From a virus: 48,479 bases of DNA. Positions 41,160 through 48,437 of the stretch are shown one piece after another. The DNA is taken from positions 1 to 48,479 of IMG/VR virus record IMGVR_UViG_3300033145_000189. One strand, written 5' to 3'. Position numbers and translations under genes: made by a program. The notes under the pieces are model-generated. The model was given only the letters and a program-made list of their open reading frames with translations. It was not told where the DNA came from and ran no database searches. Each line of letters starts with the position of its first letter. Positions within the stretch are counted from its first letter, which is position 1.

Positions 41160-42164
41160 ATGAGAATTCTAATAACTGGCGCTGGTGGTTTCATGGGTTC
41201 GCATATTACTGATGCGTTAAAATCTCAAGGTCATATTGTTTACGGTGTTGATGATTTTTCAGGTGGTTATCCAAGAAACGTTTCTGATGAATGGGATTTC
41301 TTTTCCAAGTTTGATATTCGTTCGTTAGAACTATGTAAGATCATTGCTAATGATTTCAGGCCGGAAGTCATTTATCATCTTGCCGCCAATGCAAGAGAGG
41401 GTGCTTCTTTCTTTCAGCCGTATGAAGTTGGTTCAAGAAATTATGGTGCGTATATTCCTATATTGGAATCATGTATCGCTACTGGTTATCTGAAACGAGT
41501 AATTCTTTTTTCAAGTATGGCAGTTTACGGTGATGCGAATCAACCACCTTTTGATGAACGAATGTTACCAACACCGATTGATCCTTACGGCGTAAGTAAA
41601 TTAGCAATGGAAGAAACTACGAAGATGCTTTCTGAATGTCATGGATTTGATTATGTAATTATCAGACCGCATAATGTTTTTGGAAGTCGTCAGAATTTAA
41701 GTGATAAATATAGAAATGTTATTGCGATATTTCTAAATAATATCATGCGTGGAGAACCGATAACGATTTACGGTGACGGAGAACAGGAAAGAGCATTTTC
41801 ACATATTAGCGATTCGTTACCTTGCTATGTAAATGCTTTATATGATGCAACTGGTGAAATAGTTAATATCGGTGGTAAAGAATCTATTACCGTGAATCAA
41901 TTAGCAGATGAAATTATTTCAGCATACCTTGGAAAAGATGCAGAATGGCCTGTTGAACATATCCCTACAAGGCATGGTGAAGCAAAATATGCATATTGCA
42001 CCACAGAGAAATCAGAACGCCTTTTAGGGTACAAAGAAACGGTTGGATGGAAAGATGGTATTAAGCAGATGGTTCAGTATGCGCGGAGTTGTGGAAAGCA
42101 AGAATGGAAATTAGATCATCTTCCGTTATTAAATGATAAAGCACCTGAAACTTGGAAAGTATAA
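41160..42164 (+). CDS. NAD-dependent sugar epimerase/dehydratase (GalE-like SDR)
   Basis: 334 residues from ATG 41160, the usual size for the family. GAGGFMG at 7-13 binds NAD, VYGVDDFSGG at ~27-36 binds the cofactor ribose, YHLAANARE at ~72-80 and LFSSMAVYG at ~116-124 supply the catalytic Ser, and Tyr143-GVS-Lys147 is the YxxxK pair. HNVFGSRQNLSDKYRNV and FSHISDSLPCYV fit the nucleotide-sugar-binding C-terminal part. It probably interconverts a UDP- or dTDP-sugar used by the transferases nearby. Confidence 0.88.
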   Translation: MRILITGAGGFMGSHITDALKSQGHIVYGVDDFSGGYPRNVSDEWDFFSKFDIRSLELCKIIANDFRPEVIYHLAANAREGASFFQPYEVGSRNYGAYIPILESCIATGYLKRVILFSSMAVYGDANQPPFDERMLPTPIDPYGVSKLAMEETTKMLSECHGFDYVIIRPHNVFGSRQNLSDKYRNVIAIFLNNIMRGEPITIYGDGEQERAFSHISDSLPCYVNALYDATGEIVNIGGKESITVNQLADEIISAYLGKDAEWPVEHIPTRHGEAKYAYCTTEKSERLLGYKETVGWKDGIKQMVQYARSCGKQEWKLDHLPLLNDKAPETWKV

Positions 42165-42199
42165 ATCAGTCTGGTTCATATTAATTGGAGGGTAAAGTA

Positions 42200-42805
42200 A
42201 TGAAAAGAATTGGGATTGTAATGGCGATTATTTTTTTAGTATCAATCGCTTCTGGATGTTCTTGGATTGAAAAAAAAATGACCGGGTATGCTACAGAAAT
42301 TGCTGTTGAAAAGGTTCGTGGTCAACTCGATAAAGCGAATGAAAAGATTGACAAGATGATTGATAAACTTCCGACCGAGATTATCGATAAGGCAACCGGG
42401 AAAATAAGCGATAAAATTAATATTGTTATCGCGCGTAATAATGTTGAATTAAAAGCTCAAGGATTAGAAACTCGCGAAATACTTATCAAGAAATATGATA
42501 CAAATAAAGATGGCATCCTTCAAACAAAAGAAATCCTGAAAACTGGTACTGGTGAAATGAAACAAGTTATGGATTATCGTCTTGGTGAAATATCAAAACG
42601 TATTCAAGCAGGAGGGAATCCAAAAGAAGTTCTTGCTGATGAAGGATGGGGTACTACAAAAGATTTTGCTGCAATACTTGCACTCCTTGTATCTCTTACC
42701 GCCACCGAAGTTGTCAGACGTAAACGTGATAGTGAAAAACGAACAGTAATACATAATCGAATTGATAAAGTGGAAACTGCGAATGCGAAAGGCGGTACAG
42801 TATGA
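42200..42805 (+). CDS. Lipoprotein with EF-hand-like loop and C-terminal membrane helix
   Basis: 201 residues from ATG 42200, with GGAGGG upstream. The signal peptide ends in a good lipobox, ASGC, with Cys20. A helical coiled-coil region follows (~25-75). Then DTNKDGILQTKE around residues 100-111 matches the 12-residue EF-hand calcium loop with acids at positions 1, 5 and 12. Near the C-terminus FAAILALLVSLTATEVV could span a membrane, with a basic tail. A protein anchored at both ends could bridge two membranes, but that is inference. It overlaps the next lipoprotein gene. Confidence 0.65.
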   Translation: MKRIGIVMAIIFLVSIASGCSWIEKKMTGYATEIAVEKVRGQLDKANEKIDKMIDKLPTEIIDKATGKISDKINIVIARNNVELKAQGLETREILIKKYDTNKDGILQTKEILKTGTGEMKQVMDYRLGEISKRIQAGGNPKEVLADEGWGTTKDFAAILALLVSLTATEVVRRKRDSEKRTVIHNRIDKVETANAKGGTV

Positions 42806-43104
42806 AAATCTTCTTTGTAATACTAATCATGTTGATGTTGATTTCTGGTTGCTGTGGTTCTGAAAAGAAATTTACAGAAGCCGAAAAAATAACAGCATTG
42901 AATAATTACCGGGCGGCATGGGAATTCAAGACATATAATCCTACAAGTAATTATGCAGAATTTCTTTCACTCGCGGCAGAAGTACATCTAAAAGAAATTG
43001 GAAATCCGAATCCGATTCCATTACCTGTTAACTGGAATAACGCTATCGAACGTGAAGCGGCATTGGATATTGCAAGACAAGCACATCAGGACGCAGGAAA
43101 TTAA
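42802..43104 (+). CDS. Small lipoprotein
   Basis: 100 residues from ATG 42802 (ATGA overlap with the preceding gene). Signal peptide: MKIFFVILIMLMLISGC, with lipobox LISGC and Cys17. The mature part of ~84 residues is helical and soluble (FTEAEKITALNNYRAAWEF ... EREAALDIARQAHQDAGN). The pairing with the larger lipoprotein directly upstream suggests a joint envelope function; an outer-membrane spanin-like role is possible, but no typical Pro-rich segment is seen. Confidence 0.65.
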   Translation: MKIFFVILIMLMLISGCCGSEKKFTEAEKITALNNYRAAWEFKTYNPTSNYAEFLSLAAEVHLKEIGNPNPIPLPVNWNNAIEREAALDIARQAHQDAGN

Positions 43105-43116
43105 AGGAGTTTAATC

Positions 43117-43881
43117 ATTAAGACTGACGCACATTACTTCCTCACCTATCATATTTTTAGGGTGGCCGGATATAAGCCCAACGAAGCAAAGATTATTGCG
43201 GCTTCTTGTGAATTCGTGAATCATTGCACACCATCAGACTGTCCAGAGTTTCGGCTCGGCAAACAACAAAAGATTCCGACTTATACACAAGACCGTTATA
43301 ATAATAATTGCACTACAAGTAAAATTGAAGTGCAGTTACCTTTTCATTACGTACCGGGTTTAGAAAATTCAACTAAATTAAACGTAGTGAAAAATGGGCT
43401 TATTGTAAAAACTCTTCTAAGGCAAGTTCTCGCTATGCCTTTTAATCCGTATTTAATCGGTATAGCATTTCATGCCTTTCAAGATTCATTTACACATAAG
43501 GGGTATTCCGCTTATGTATCCGGCCACTATCCTAAAGAGCGTGACAACGATTTACTTATATTTTCTGAATGTTCTGAAAAAGCTCTAATCAATTTAGGGT
43601 TTGTGAATCTGGAATTGAGACAGAAGATAAAAGAAGTACAGGATAATGGTTTCTTCGATTCCAATGATTCTGAATGTAGGATTGATGCTATCAATCGTCG
43701 GTGGGCAATTAAGGATAAAGGTATTTACCCACCGCAATCAAAATGGTATTCAAACGCACGTAAGAAGAAAAGTTTGAAAAAATATATTCATTCCGATTTC
43801 GCAAAATTTCAGAATGCCGCGCGAGAATATAAATCAATGGTTTGGGAAATGCTTATCTCGCATAATGTAGTGAGGGCATAA
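43117..43881 (+). CDS. DUF6765-like protein with apparent ATT start
   Basis: 254 residues if started at ATT 43117, seven bases after AGGAG (43105-43109). The nearest ordinary start, GTG 43162, lacks a ribosome site and would remove the conserved-looking KTDAHYFLTYHIFRVAGYKP. Residues with His/Asp (TDAHYFLTYH, PFHYVPG, GIAFHAFQDSFTHKGYSAY) resemble the metal-dependent, phospholipase C-like arrangement of DUF6765. Molecular function is unknown. Either a rare start codon is used or the ATG was lost by mutation. Confidence 0.6.
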   Translation: MKTDAHYFLTYHIFRVAGYKPNEAKIIAASCEFVNHCTPSDCPEFRLGKQQKIPTYTQDRYNNNCTTSKIEVQLPFHYVPGLENSTKLNVVKNGLIVKTLLRQVLAMPFNPYLIGIAFHAFQDSFTHKGYSAYVSGHYPKERDNDLLIFSECSEKALINLGFVNLELRQKIKEVQDNGFFDSNDSECRIDAINRRWAIKDKGIYPPQSKWYSNARKKKSLKKYIHSDFAKFQNAAREYKSMVWEMLISHNVVRA

Positions 43882-44876
43882 TGAAAATATTAATTGAAGA
43901 TTATGCATTAAATCATATTGGTGGTGGACAGAAATTTAGTTGTCTTATGGCCGAACATCTATCACAGAAGCATGAAGTATTTTTGACTTCTGGTTCGCGG
44001 ATGGATAAAGGTTATCTTCAAAATTTCTACGGTGTAGATTTATCAAAAGTGAAATTAATTCTTGAAGGTGAATTGACAGGTAATTACGATTTACATATTC
44101 AAGCTGAACATGCTTCATGGTTACCACCGCGCGGAAAGATTTCAATTCTTCTATGTCATATTCCTGCACCGAATAAACCGCTTACTTATATTGATGATTA
44201 TGATTTTATTTTCTGTGCCTCTGAATACGCCAGAAACATCATTAAAAAGCATTGGAATAAAGAATCATATATAACCAGTCTTTATTCATCAGACATCCTT
44301 CCTGCACCCAAAGAACGACAGATACTGACTGTTAATCGTATTACTCATCATAAGTATCTAATGGAGATGATTGAGCAGTTCAGATTAAGGAATTTTGCAT
44401 TGCGTGGATGGAAATTAAAAATCATTGGCGCAACAGGTTGGAATCCGCAATATGATTTACTTCTGAAAAATCAAAGTGATATACCGGGAATATCTTTCTT
44501 ATTTAATATTCCATGGGAATTAGTCGAGCAGGAATATGCTCGTTCTTCAATATACTGGCATTTAGGTGGACTATCAAAAAATGAATTTGAGGGTGAATCA
44601 TGGAGTATGACAACCGCAGAAGCAATGAGTGCAGGATGTTATCCTTTAGTTCCTGCGATCGGTGGGAGTTCAGAAGTCCCGCCGATTGGTTCTTACGCAG
44701 AAGAATATAGGGTTGATGATGCTGAACATCTTGGAATCATTACCGAAAGTATGATTAAGGATAGGATTGATTTCAATACTTATTCTAAATCATGTATTGA
44801 ACACGCGCGAAATTTCAAAAAGAAATTCTGGAATAATCTACAATCATTTTTGAAGCCATTAAATATTGAATTATAA
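43881..44876 (+). CDS. GT-B fold glycosyltransferase (GT4-like)
   Basis: 331 residues from ATG 43881 (TAATG overlap). It starts KILIEDYALNHIGGGQKFSCLMAEHLSQKHEVFL, the standard GT4 N-terminus with a Gly-rich acceptor loop. YDFIFCASEYARNIIKKHW lies in the middle. The C-terminal half has ILTVNRITHHKYLMEMIEQF, FNIPWELVEQEYARSSIYWHLGG and SWSMTTAEAMSAGCYPLVPAIGGSSE, the E-x7-E region that binds nucleotide-sugar. Donor unknown. Palindrome copy 5 overlaps the end of the stop codon's flanking AA. Confidence 0.85.
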   Translation: MKILIEDYALNHIGGGQKFSCLMAEHLSQKHEVFLTSGSRMDKGYLQNFYGVDLSKVKLILEGELTGNYDLHIQAEHASWLPPRGKISILLCHIPAPNKPLTYIDDYDFIFCASEYARNIIKKHWNKESYITSLYSSDILPAPKERQILTVNRITHHKYLMEMIEQFRLRNFALRGWKLKIIGATGWNPQYDLLLKNQSDIPGISFLFNIPWELVEQEYARSSIYWHLGGLSKNEFEGESWSMTTAEAMSAGCYPLVPAIGGSSEVPPIGSYAEEYRVDDAEHLGIITESMIKDRIDFNTYSKSCIEHARNFKKKFWNNLQSFLKPLNIEL

Positions 44877-44892
44877 CTGCAATCGATTGCAG
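44877..44892 (+). repeat. 16-bp palindrome, copy 5
   Basis: CTGCAATCGATTGCAG; its left AA is the end of the upstream TAA (44874-44876). It is followed by GGGG and ATTTTATG, so the ribosome site of the gene at 44902 is a G-only run touching the palindrome. Confidence 0.92.
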
Positions 44893-44901
44893 GGGGATTT
44901 T

Positions 44902-45624
44902 ATGTTTAAGGTAGCAATCATAATAACACATTACGGTGAACAAACTTCATTTCTTGAACGATGTAGGAATATTCGTTTACAGTTACTTGGTTTGTATGAT
45001 TACACTTATTTTATTGAAAGTGATAATACTTACGCAAAGAAGAATCTTTCATTACTTTGGAATGAATTAAGTAAATCTTGCAATACAGAGTGGGTATGTT
45101 TTCTTAATCCCGATGTTTTACTTACTCCTAATTGGTTGAAGTCAATGTTCGACGCAATTCAATCAGATGACAATAAAGATAATATCGCAGTCATTGGGCC
45201 ATCTGCTAATGAAGGTTCTACAAAAATGGATGTTCCGTTCACAGTAGGGATGCCACCTTCATTCGGAGAATTACTTGATCTTGAAACTCATGCCAGAACT
45301 ATTCATGGTGCTGGAGATAGAATTATTCGTGAAAACGCTAAAGTATATGGCCATTGTTACATGGTTCGCAAAAGTATTTTTGATGAACTTGGCGGATTCG
45401 ATACTGACTTCCCTTTATACGGACAGGATACAGATTATAATAACCGAGTGATTGAAAATGGTTATCGTGTTGTTCAAGCAAGGCAATCATACGTTTGGCA
45501 TTGGGGGGGATACACCGGACGAAATGAAATAAAACGAATCAGTATTGATAAGAAAAATGCAGTTGAACTTTGCAAACAAAAACAACTTGAAAGGAAAAGT
45601 AACAATGAAAAAAGAAATAATTAA
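44902..45624 (+). CDS. Family 2-like glycosyltransferase
   Basis: 240 residues from ATG 44902, with GGGGGA just upstream (the in-frame ATG 44866 lies in the previous gene). KVAIIITHYGEQTSFLERCRNI opens the GT-A fold; VCFLNPDVLLTPNWLKSM near residue 74 is the NPDV acid site; GGFDTDFPLYGQDTDYNNRVIENGYRVVQA near ~160-190 is the acceptor-side acidic loop. This matches rhamnosyltransferase-like GT2 enzymes. It overlaps the ParB-like gene by 20 bases. Confidence 0.83.
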   Translation: MFKVAIIITHYGEQTSFLERCRNIRLQLLGLYDYTYFIESDNTYAKKNLSLLWNELSKSCNTEWVCFLNPDVLLTPNWLKSMFDAIQSDDNKDNIAVIGPSANEGSTKMDVPFTVGMPPSFGELLDLETHARTIHGAGDRIIRENAKVYGHCYMVRKSIFDELGGFDTDFPLYGQDTDYNNRVIENGYRVVQARQSYVWHWGGYTGRNEIKRISIDKKNAVELCKQKQLERKSNNEKRNN

Positions 45625-46264
45625 AGATACCAATAAGCCAAGAATAAAAATGTATTCAGTCAAGAAACTAAAACCACATCCTAAGAATCCACGGATACAT
45701 CCTGATTCGATGATTGCTAAACTATGTGAATCAATTAAAACCTTCGGATTCAAAGCTCCAATTATTGCAACTACTGATAATATTATTCTTGCTGGTCATG
45801 GTCGTATAAAAGCGGCAAAGTATCTAAAGATTAAAAAAGTCCCGGTTATGTTTGTAAAAATGTCACCGGAAAAAGCTCTTGCTTATTGTTTGGCAGATAA
45901 CAAGATTTCTGAATTGAGTAAATGGGATGATGCTATGCTTGGTAATGTGTTCAGGGAGTTACATGATAAGTCTTTTGACTTGACGTTAATGGGTTTTGAT
46001 ATAGAGGATTTAAGCATGATGGATATAGATAATTTTGAACGCCCAAAATTAGAAGAACTTTCACAAGAAGAATTAGATCAAATAAAATCTGATTCAAAAT
46101 CTAAGAATAAGAAGAACGGAAATTGGTTGTATGTTGAATATTATACAGATAATGTAAAGTATAGGAAATTAGTTGAAAAATTAATATCTCTAAACATCAT
46201 ACAAAGTAAATCATCGCATGACTTAAATCCTGATATTTTTTACGATATTATTATGGGAGTATAG
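45605..46264 (+). CDS. Stand-alone ParB/Srx-fold protein
   Basis: 219 residues from ATG 45605, with AAAGGAAAAG upstream. KLKPHPKNPRIHPDSMIAKLCESIKTFGFKAPII at ~21-54 and ILAGHGRIKAAKYLKIKKVPVMF at ~61-83 (GHGR) are the ParB-like nuclease/NTPase signature, followed by LADNKISEL. This variant is usually the N-terminal domain of DNA methyltransferases, but here no methylase motifs follow; instead there is a C-terminal ~110-residue region of unknown type. The next gene is a radical SAM enzyme, so the pair may act together, possibly on DNA. Confidence 0.8.
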   Translation: MKKEIIKDTNKPRIKMYSVKKLKPHPKNPRIHPDSMIAKLCESIKTFGFKAPIIATTDNIILAGHGRIKAAKYLKIKKVPVMFVKMSPEKALAYCLADNKISELSKWDDAMLGNVFRELHDKSFDLTLMGFDIEDLSMMDIDNFERPKLEELSQEELDQIKSDSKSKNKKNGNWLYVEYYTDNVKYRKLVEKLISLNIIQSKSSHDLNPDIFYDIIMGV

Positions 46265-46265
46265 T

Positions 46266-47660
46266 ATGAGTTTAAGATATGAATTGAAAGATGTATGTGG
46301 AAGTTGCGGGAAGTGTGACGGTTCTATTTGTGAGCCAGTACGCAAACCATTACGTAAATATAATGGGATACGATTAACAAGTGATGGTTTCGACTGTGCT
46401 TTACCTGTAACTATTGATAGCCATTCCGTATGTTCGTACAGTTGTTTGTATTGTTTTTCAGATAATATAATGTCGCATAGGGAAGGTAAGTCAAATCCAA
46501 TTGGGCAAACATCATTACGTTCTATTGAAAATATATTTTCTGGAAAAGAAGGTAAATATGCAGACCAGATACGCTATGCTTTGAAATACCACAAACTGAA
46601 TTCAGGTGGTTATCCATGCCCTGTTCAGGTTGGTGGGCTTACAGACCCTTGCGATGACATTGAACGCAATCAGGGTTGGTTGTTGAAATTGATCAAACTT
46701 GCAATTAAATATAAACAACCATTGCGTCTATCGACGAAGGGTAATTTATTCTGTGATAAAGAATATTTAGATGCTGTATCCGAACATCCTGAATTGTTTT
46801 GGGTAGCATTTTCAATTATATCTATTGATGATTCTATTATGAAAAAGGTTGATAGGCGCGCACCTTTGCCTTCGGAACGATTGGAAACATTAAGACGCCT
46901 ATCAGAACGTGGCGTTAAAACCAGTTTAAGGTTCCGGCCATTAATTCCTGGCATTTCTGATAGAACAAAGAAACACCCTAAAGCATATAAAGAACTTATT
47001 GAAAAAGCGGCTGAATATGGTGCAAACGCTATTAGTTATGAGTGCGCATTTGCACCCGGTATAGCACCGAAAGCCATGCAACTTAATTGGAAAATCATTG
47101 AGCAATTATCTGGATATCCACTGTACAATATTTATAAATCATTTGGTCCACGTCAAGCGTGTATGAGGCCAGCTTATACTTGGACAGAGCATATTATGCA
47201 CGCAGTTAAAGAGGTTGCTGTTAATAATGGTTTGAGTGTAGGCGTTAGTGATCCGGCGTGGAAGCAACTTTCTGATACAGGATGCTGTTGTGGTATATTA
47301 CCTGACGACCCTGTTTTTGGTAATTGGGAAGAAGAAAATGCAACCAATGCAATGGTTAAAGCAATGAAAACAGGGAAACTTATTACATTTGAAGATATAT
47401 GTCCACCGTGGGCATATAAGATACGAGCAGATAAATTAGTTGCCTATGGTGCTGGTCCAACTAATCAATATGAACGTAGGCATACTACATGGTCTGATAA
47501 ATTAAAATCGATTTGGAATGATGTTACTAAAGAACGTGGGCCGATGAGTTATTTCCAAGGTGCATTAAAGCCGGAAGGCATTGATGCGAATGGGAATATG
47601 CGTTATCGATATCTTGGTCTAACCAGAAAGAATAAAAAAAGCTGGTGCTGGAATGTTTAA
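46266..47660 (+). CDS. Radical SAM protein, spore photoproduct lyase-like
   Basis: 464 residues from ATG 46266, one base after the ParB-like stop. Near the N-terminus CGSCGKCDGSIC (~11-22) may hold an extra cluster. Cys56-xxx-Cys60-xx-Cys63 (CSYSCLYC) is the radical SAM motif. VGGLTDPCDDIE, LRLSTKG and RRLSERGVKTSLRFRPLIPGISD follow the layout of SplB/Rv2578c-like enzymes. SDTGCCCGILPDDP near residue 350 offers more cysteines. A role in nucleic-acid repair or modification is suggested by this similarity and the ParB-like neighbour. Confidence 0.8.
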   Translation: MSLRYELKDVCGSCGKCDGSICEPVRKPLRKYNGIRLTSDGFDCALPVTIDSHSVCSYSCLYCFSDNIMSHREGKSNPIGQTSLRSIENIFSGKEGKYADQIRYALKYHKLNSGGYPCPVQVGGLTDPCDDIERNQGWLLKLIKLAIKYKQPLRLSTKGNLFCDKEYLDAVSEHPELFWVAFSIISIDDSIMKKVDRRAPLPSERLETLRRLSERGVKTSLRFRPLIPGISDRTKKHPKAYKELIEKAAEYGANAISYECAFAPGIAPKAMQLNWKIIEQLSGYPLYNIYKSFGPRQACMRPAYTWTEHIMHAVKEVAVNNGLSVGVSDPAWKQLSDTGCCCGILPDDPVFGNWEEENATNAMVKAMKTGKLITFEDICPPWAYKIRADKLVAYGAGPTNQYERRHTTWSDKLKSIWNDVTKERGPMSYFQGALKPEGIDANGNMRYRYLGLTRKNKKSWCWNV

Positions 47661-47862
47661 GTCAATTTAGACTGGTTCAAATGAGTATTATTATAAGACT
47701 CGTTGGGTATCTATTCGCCGCGATGTTAAAAAAATAAAGTCACTCTCCAGAATGTATTTCCGCAAAGAACATCTTTATTATTGAAAAATCCATCTTATAA
47801 CTCGTAAAAATAACTGCATTTATAACAATCAAGATTTATTCCTGAATAATTAAATTTTAACC

Positions 47863-47891
47863 TTGCATGTTTACTTGTGTTGAGGTATACT
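47863..47891 (+). promoter_or_regulatory. Sigma70-type promoter
   Basis: TTGCAT (47863-47868), 17-base spacer, then TATACT (47886-47891; five of six to consensus). A+T-rich sequence lies upstream (AAATTTTAA). Transcription would start near 47898 and read into the structured leader and the gene at 48108. Confidence 0.65.
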
Positions 47892-47897
47892 GATGTC

Positions 47898-48050
47898 AGT
47901 TAAGTAAATTGTTCTTTGATTACTACGATGTTTGCGAAAGATGACTTTCCTTGCGGGAAAGAAAAACATCAATATGAACGGTGGCGAGAAACGCGATGTG
48001 AATCGCAGTCGTAAATTCCGAAACGCCCAAAAGAAAATTGGGCGTCTTTC
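47898..48050 (+). ncRNA. Putative small RNA or structured 5' leader
   Basis: Downstream of the promoter, GATGTTT (47927-47933) pairs with AAACATC (47964-47970), enclosing CTTTCC/GGAAAG (47945-47950 with 47956-47961). Then GCGAT/ATCGC (47993-47997 with 48002-48006) closes a GUGA tetraloop. Last comes the terminator-like stem 48023-48045. No ORF with a ribosome site overlaps it. It could be a free RNA of about 150 nt or a leader that controls entry into the gene at 48108. It matches no riboswitch that I recognise. Confidence 0.45.
48023..48050 (+). terminator. Terminator-like hairpin at end of structured RNA
   Basis: ACGCCCAA (48023-48030) pairs perfectly with TTGGGCGT (48038-48045) around AAGAAAA, followed by CTTTC. 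The stem is G+C-rich; the T run is short, so termination may be partial, allowing read-through to 48108. Confidence 0.6.
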
Positions 48051-48107
48051 AATCTGGCAAATTGAAACTGATGAGGATGCCAATCACATTATTAAAGGAG
48101 AAATGAA

Positions 48108-48401
48108 ATGAATAAAAATCGTAAACGAGAAATTGCTGAGAAAGCTTGTAGAATAAGAGAAGCAAGAGGTGATATAATCGAGAAAACAAGGCCAAAAAAT
48201 AAGAAAAATAAAATGGCCGCATACAAAGTTTTTTCTTACGATTATTTTCTTGCTGTTCAAAAAATACCAACCGAAAAAGGAGGGTCATACCACGAGCGGA
48301 ACTTGCACTGTGGTACAGAGGCCAGCGCGAAACGCCGTGTGAAATACTGGGCAGAGAAAGGCGATCAACTCTGGGACCGGCTCGCGTCAGAAGATAACTA
48401 A
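48108..48401 (+). CDS. Small basic protein of unknown function
   Basis: 97 residues from ATG 48108, with AAAGGAG upstream; an ATG five bases earlier stops after two codons. The N-terminal ~35 residues are very basic. The second half (GSYHERNLHCGTEASAKRRVKYWAEKGDQLWDRL) is compact and could be a small nucleic-acid-binding domain. It is the first gene behind the promoter and structured leader. No family is recognised. Confidence 0.6.
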   Translation: MNKNRKREIAEKACRIREARGDIIEKTRPKNKKNKMAAYKVFSYDYFLAVQKIPTEKGGSYHERNLHCGTEASAKRRVKYWAEKGDQLWDRLASEDN

Positions 48402-48437
48402 TCCGCTAACGCGCTGAAAAGTTAAAGGAGAAATGAA

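Larger units (their letters stand above)
47661..48107 (+). other. Non-coding region with promoter and structured transcript
   Basis: No gene above ~20 codons is supported here. The first ~200 bases are A+T-rich and show nothing clear (an 18-codon frame at 47681 lacks a ribosome site). A promoter lies at 47863-47891, then come three hairpins, and finally AAAGGAG in front of the ATG at 48108. Confidence 0.6.

Noticed and set aside
7313-44892. Palindromes as a CRISPR array or as transcription terminators
   Set aside because: Copies are 6.5-11.6 kb apart with genes between them, and none is followed by a T run.
47681-47737. 18-codon frame after the radical SAM gene
   Set aside because: It has no ribosome site, is too short to judge, and is no better than chance in A+T-rich sequence.
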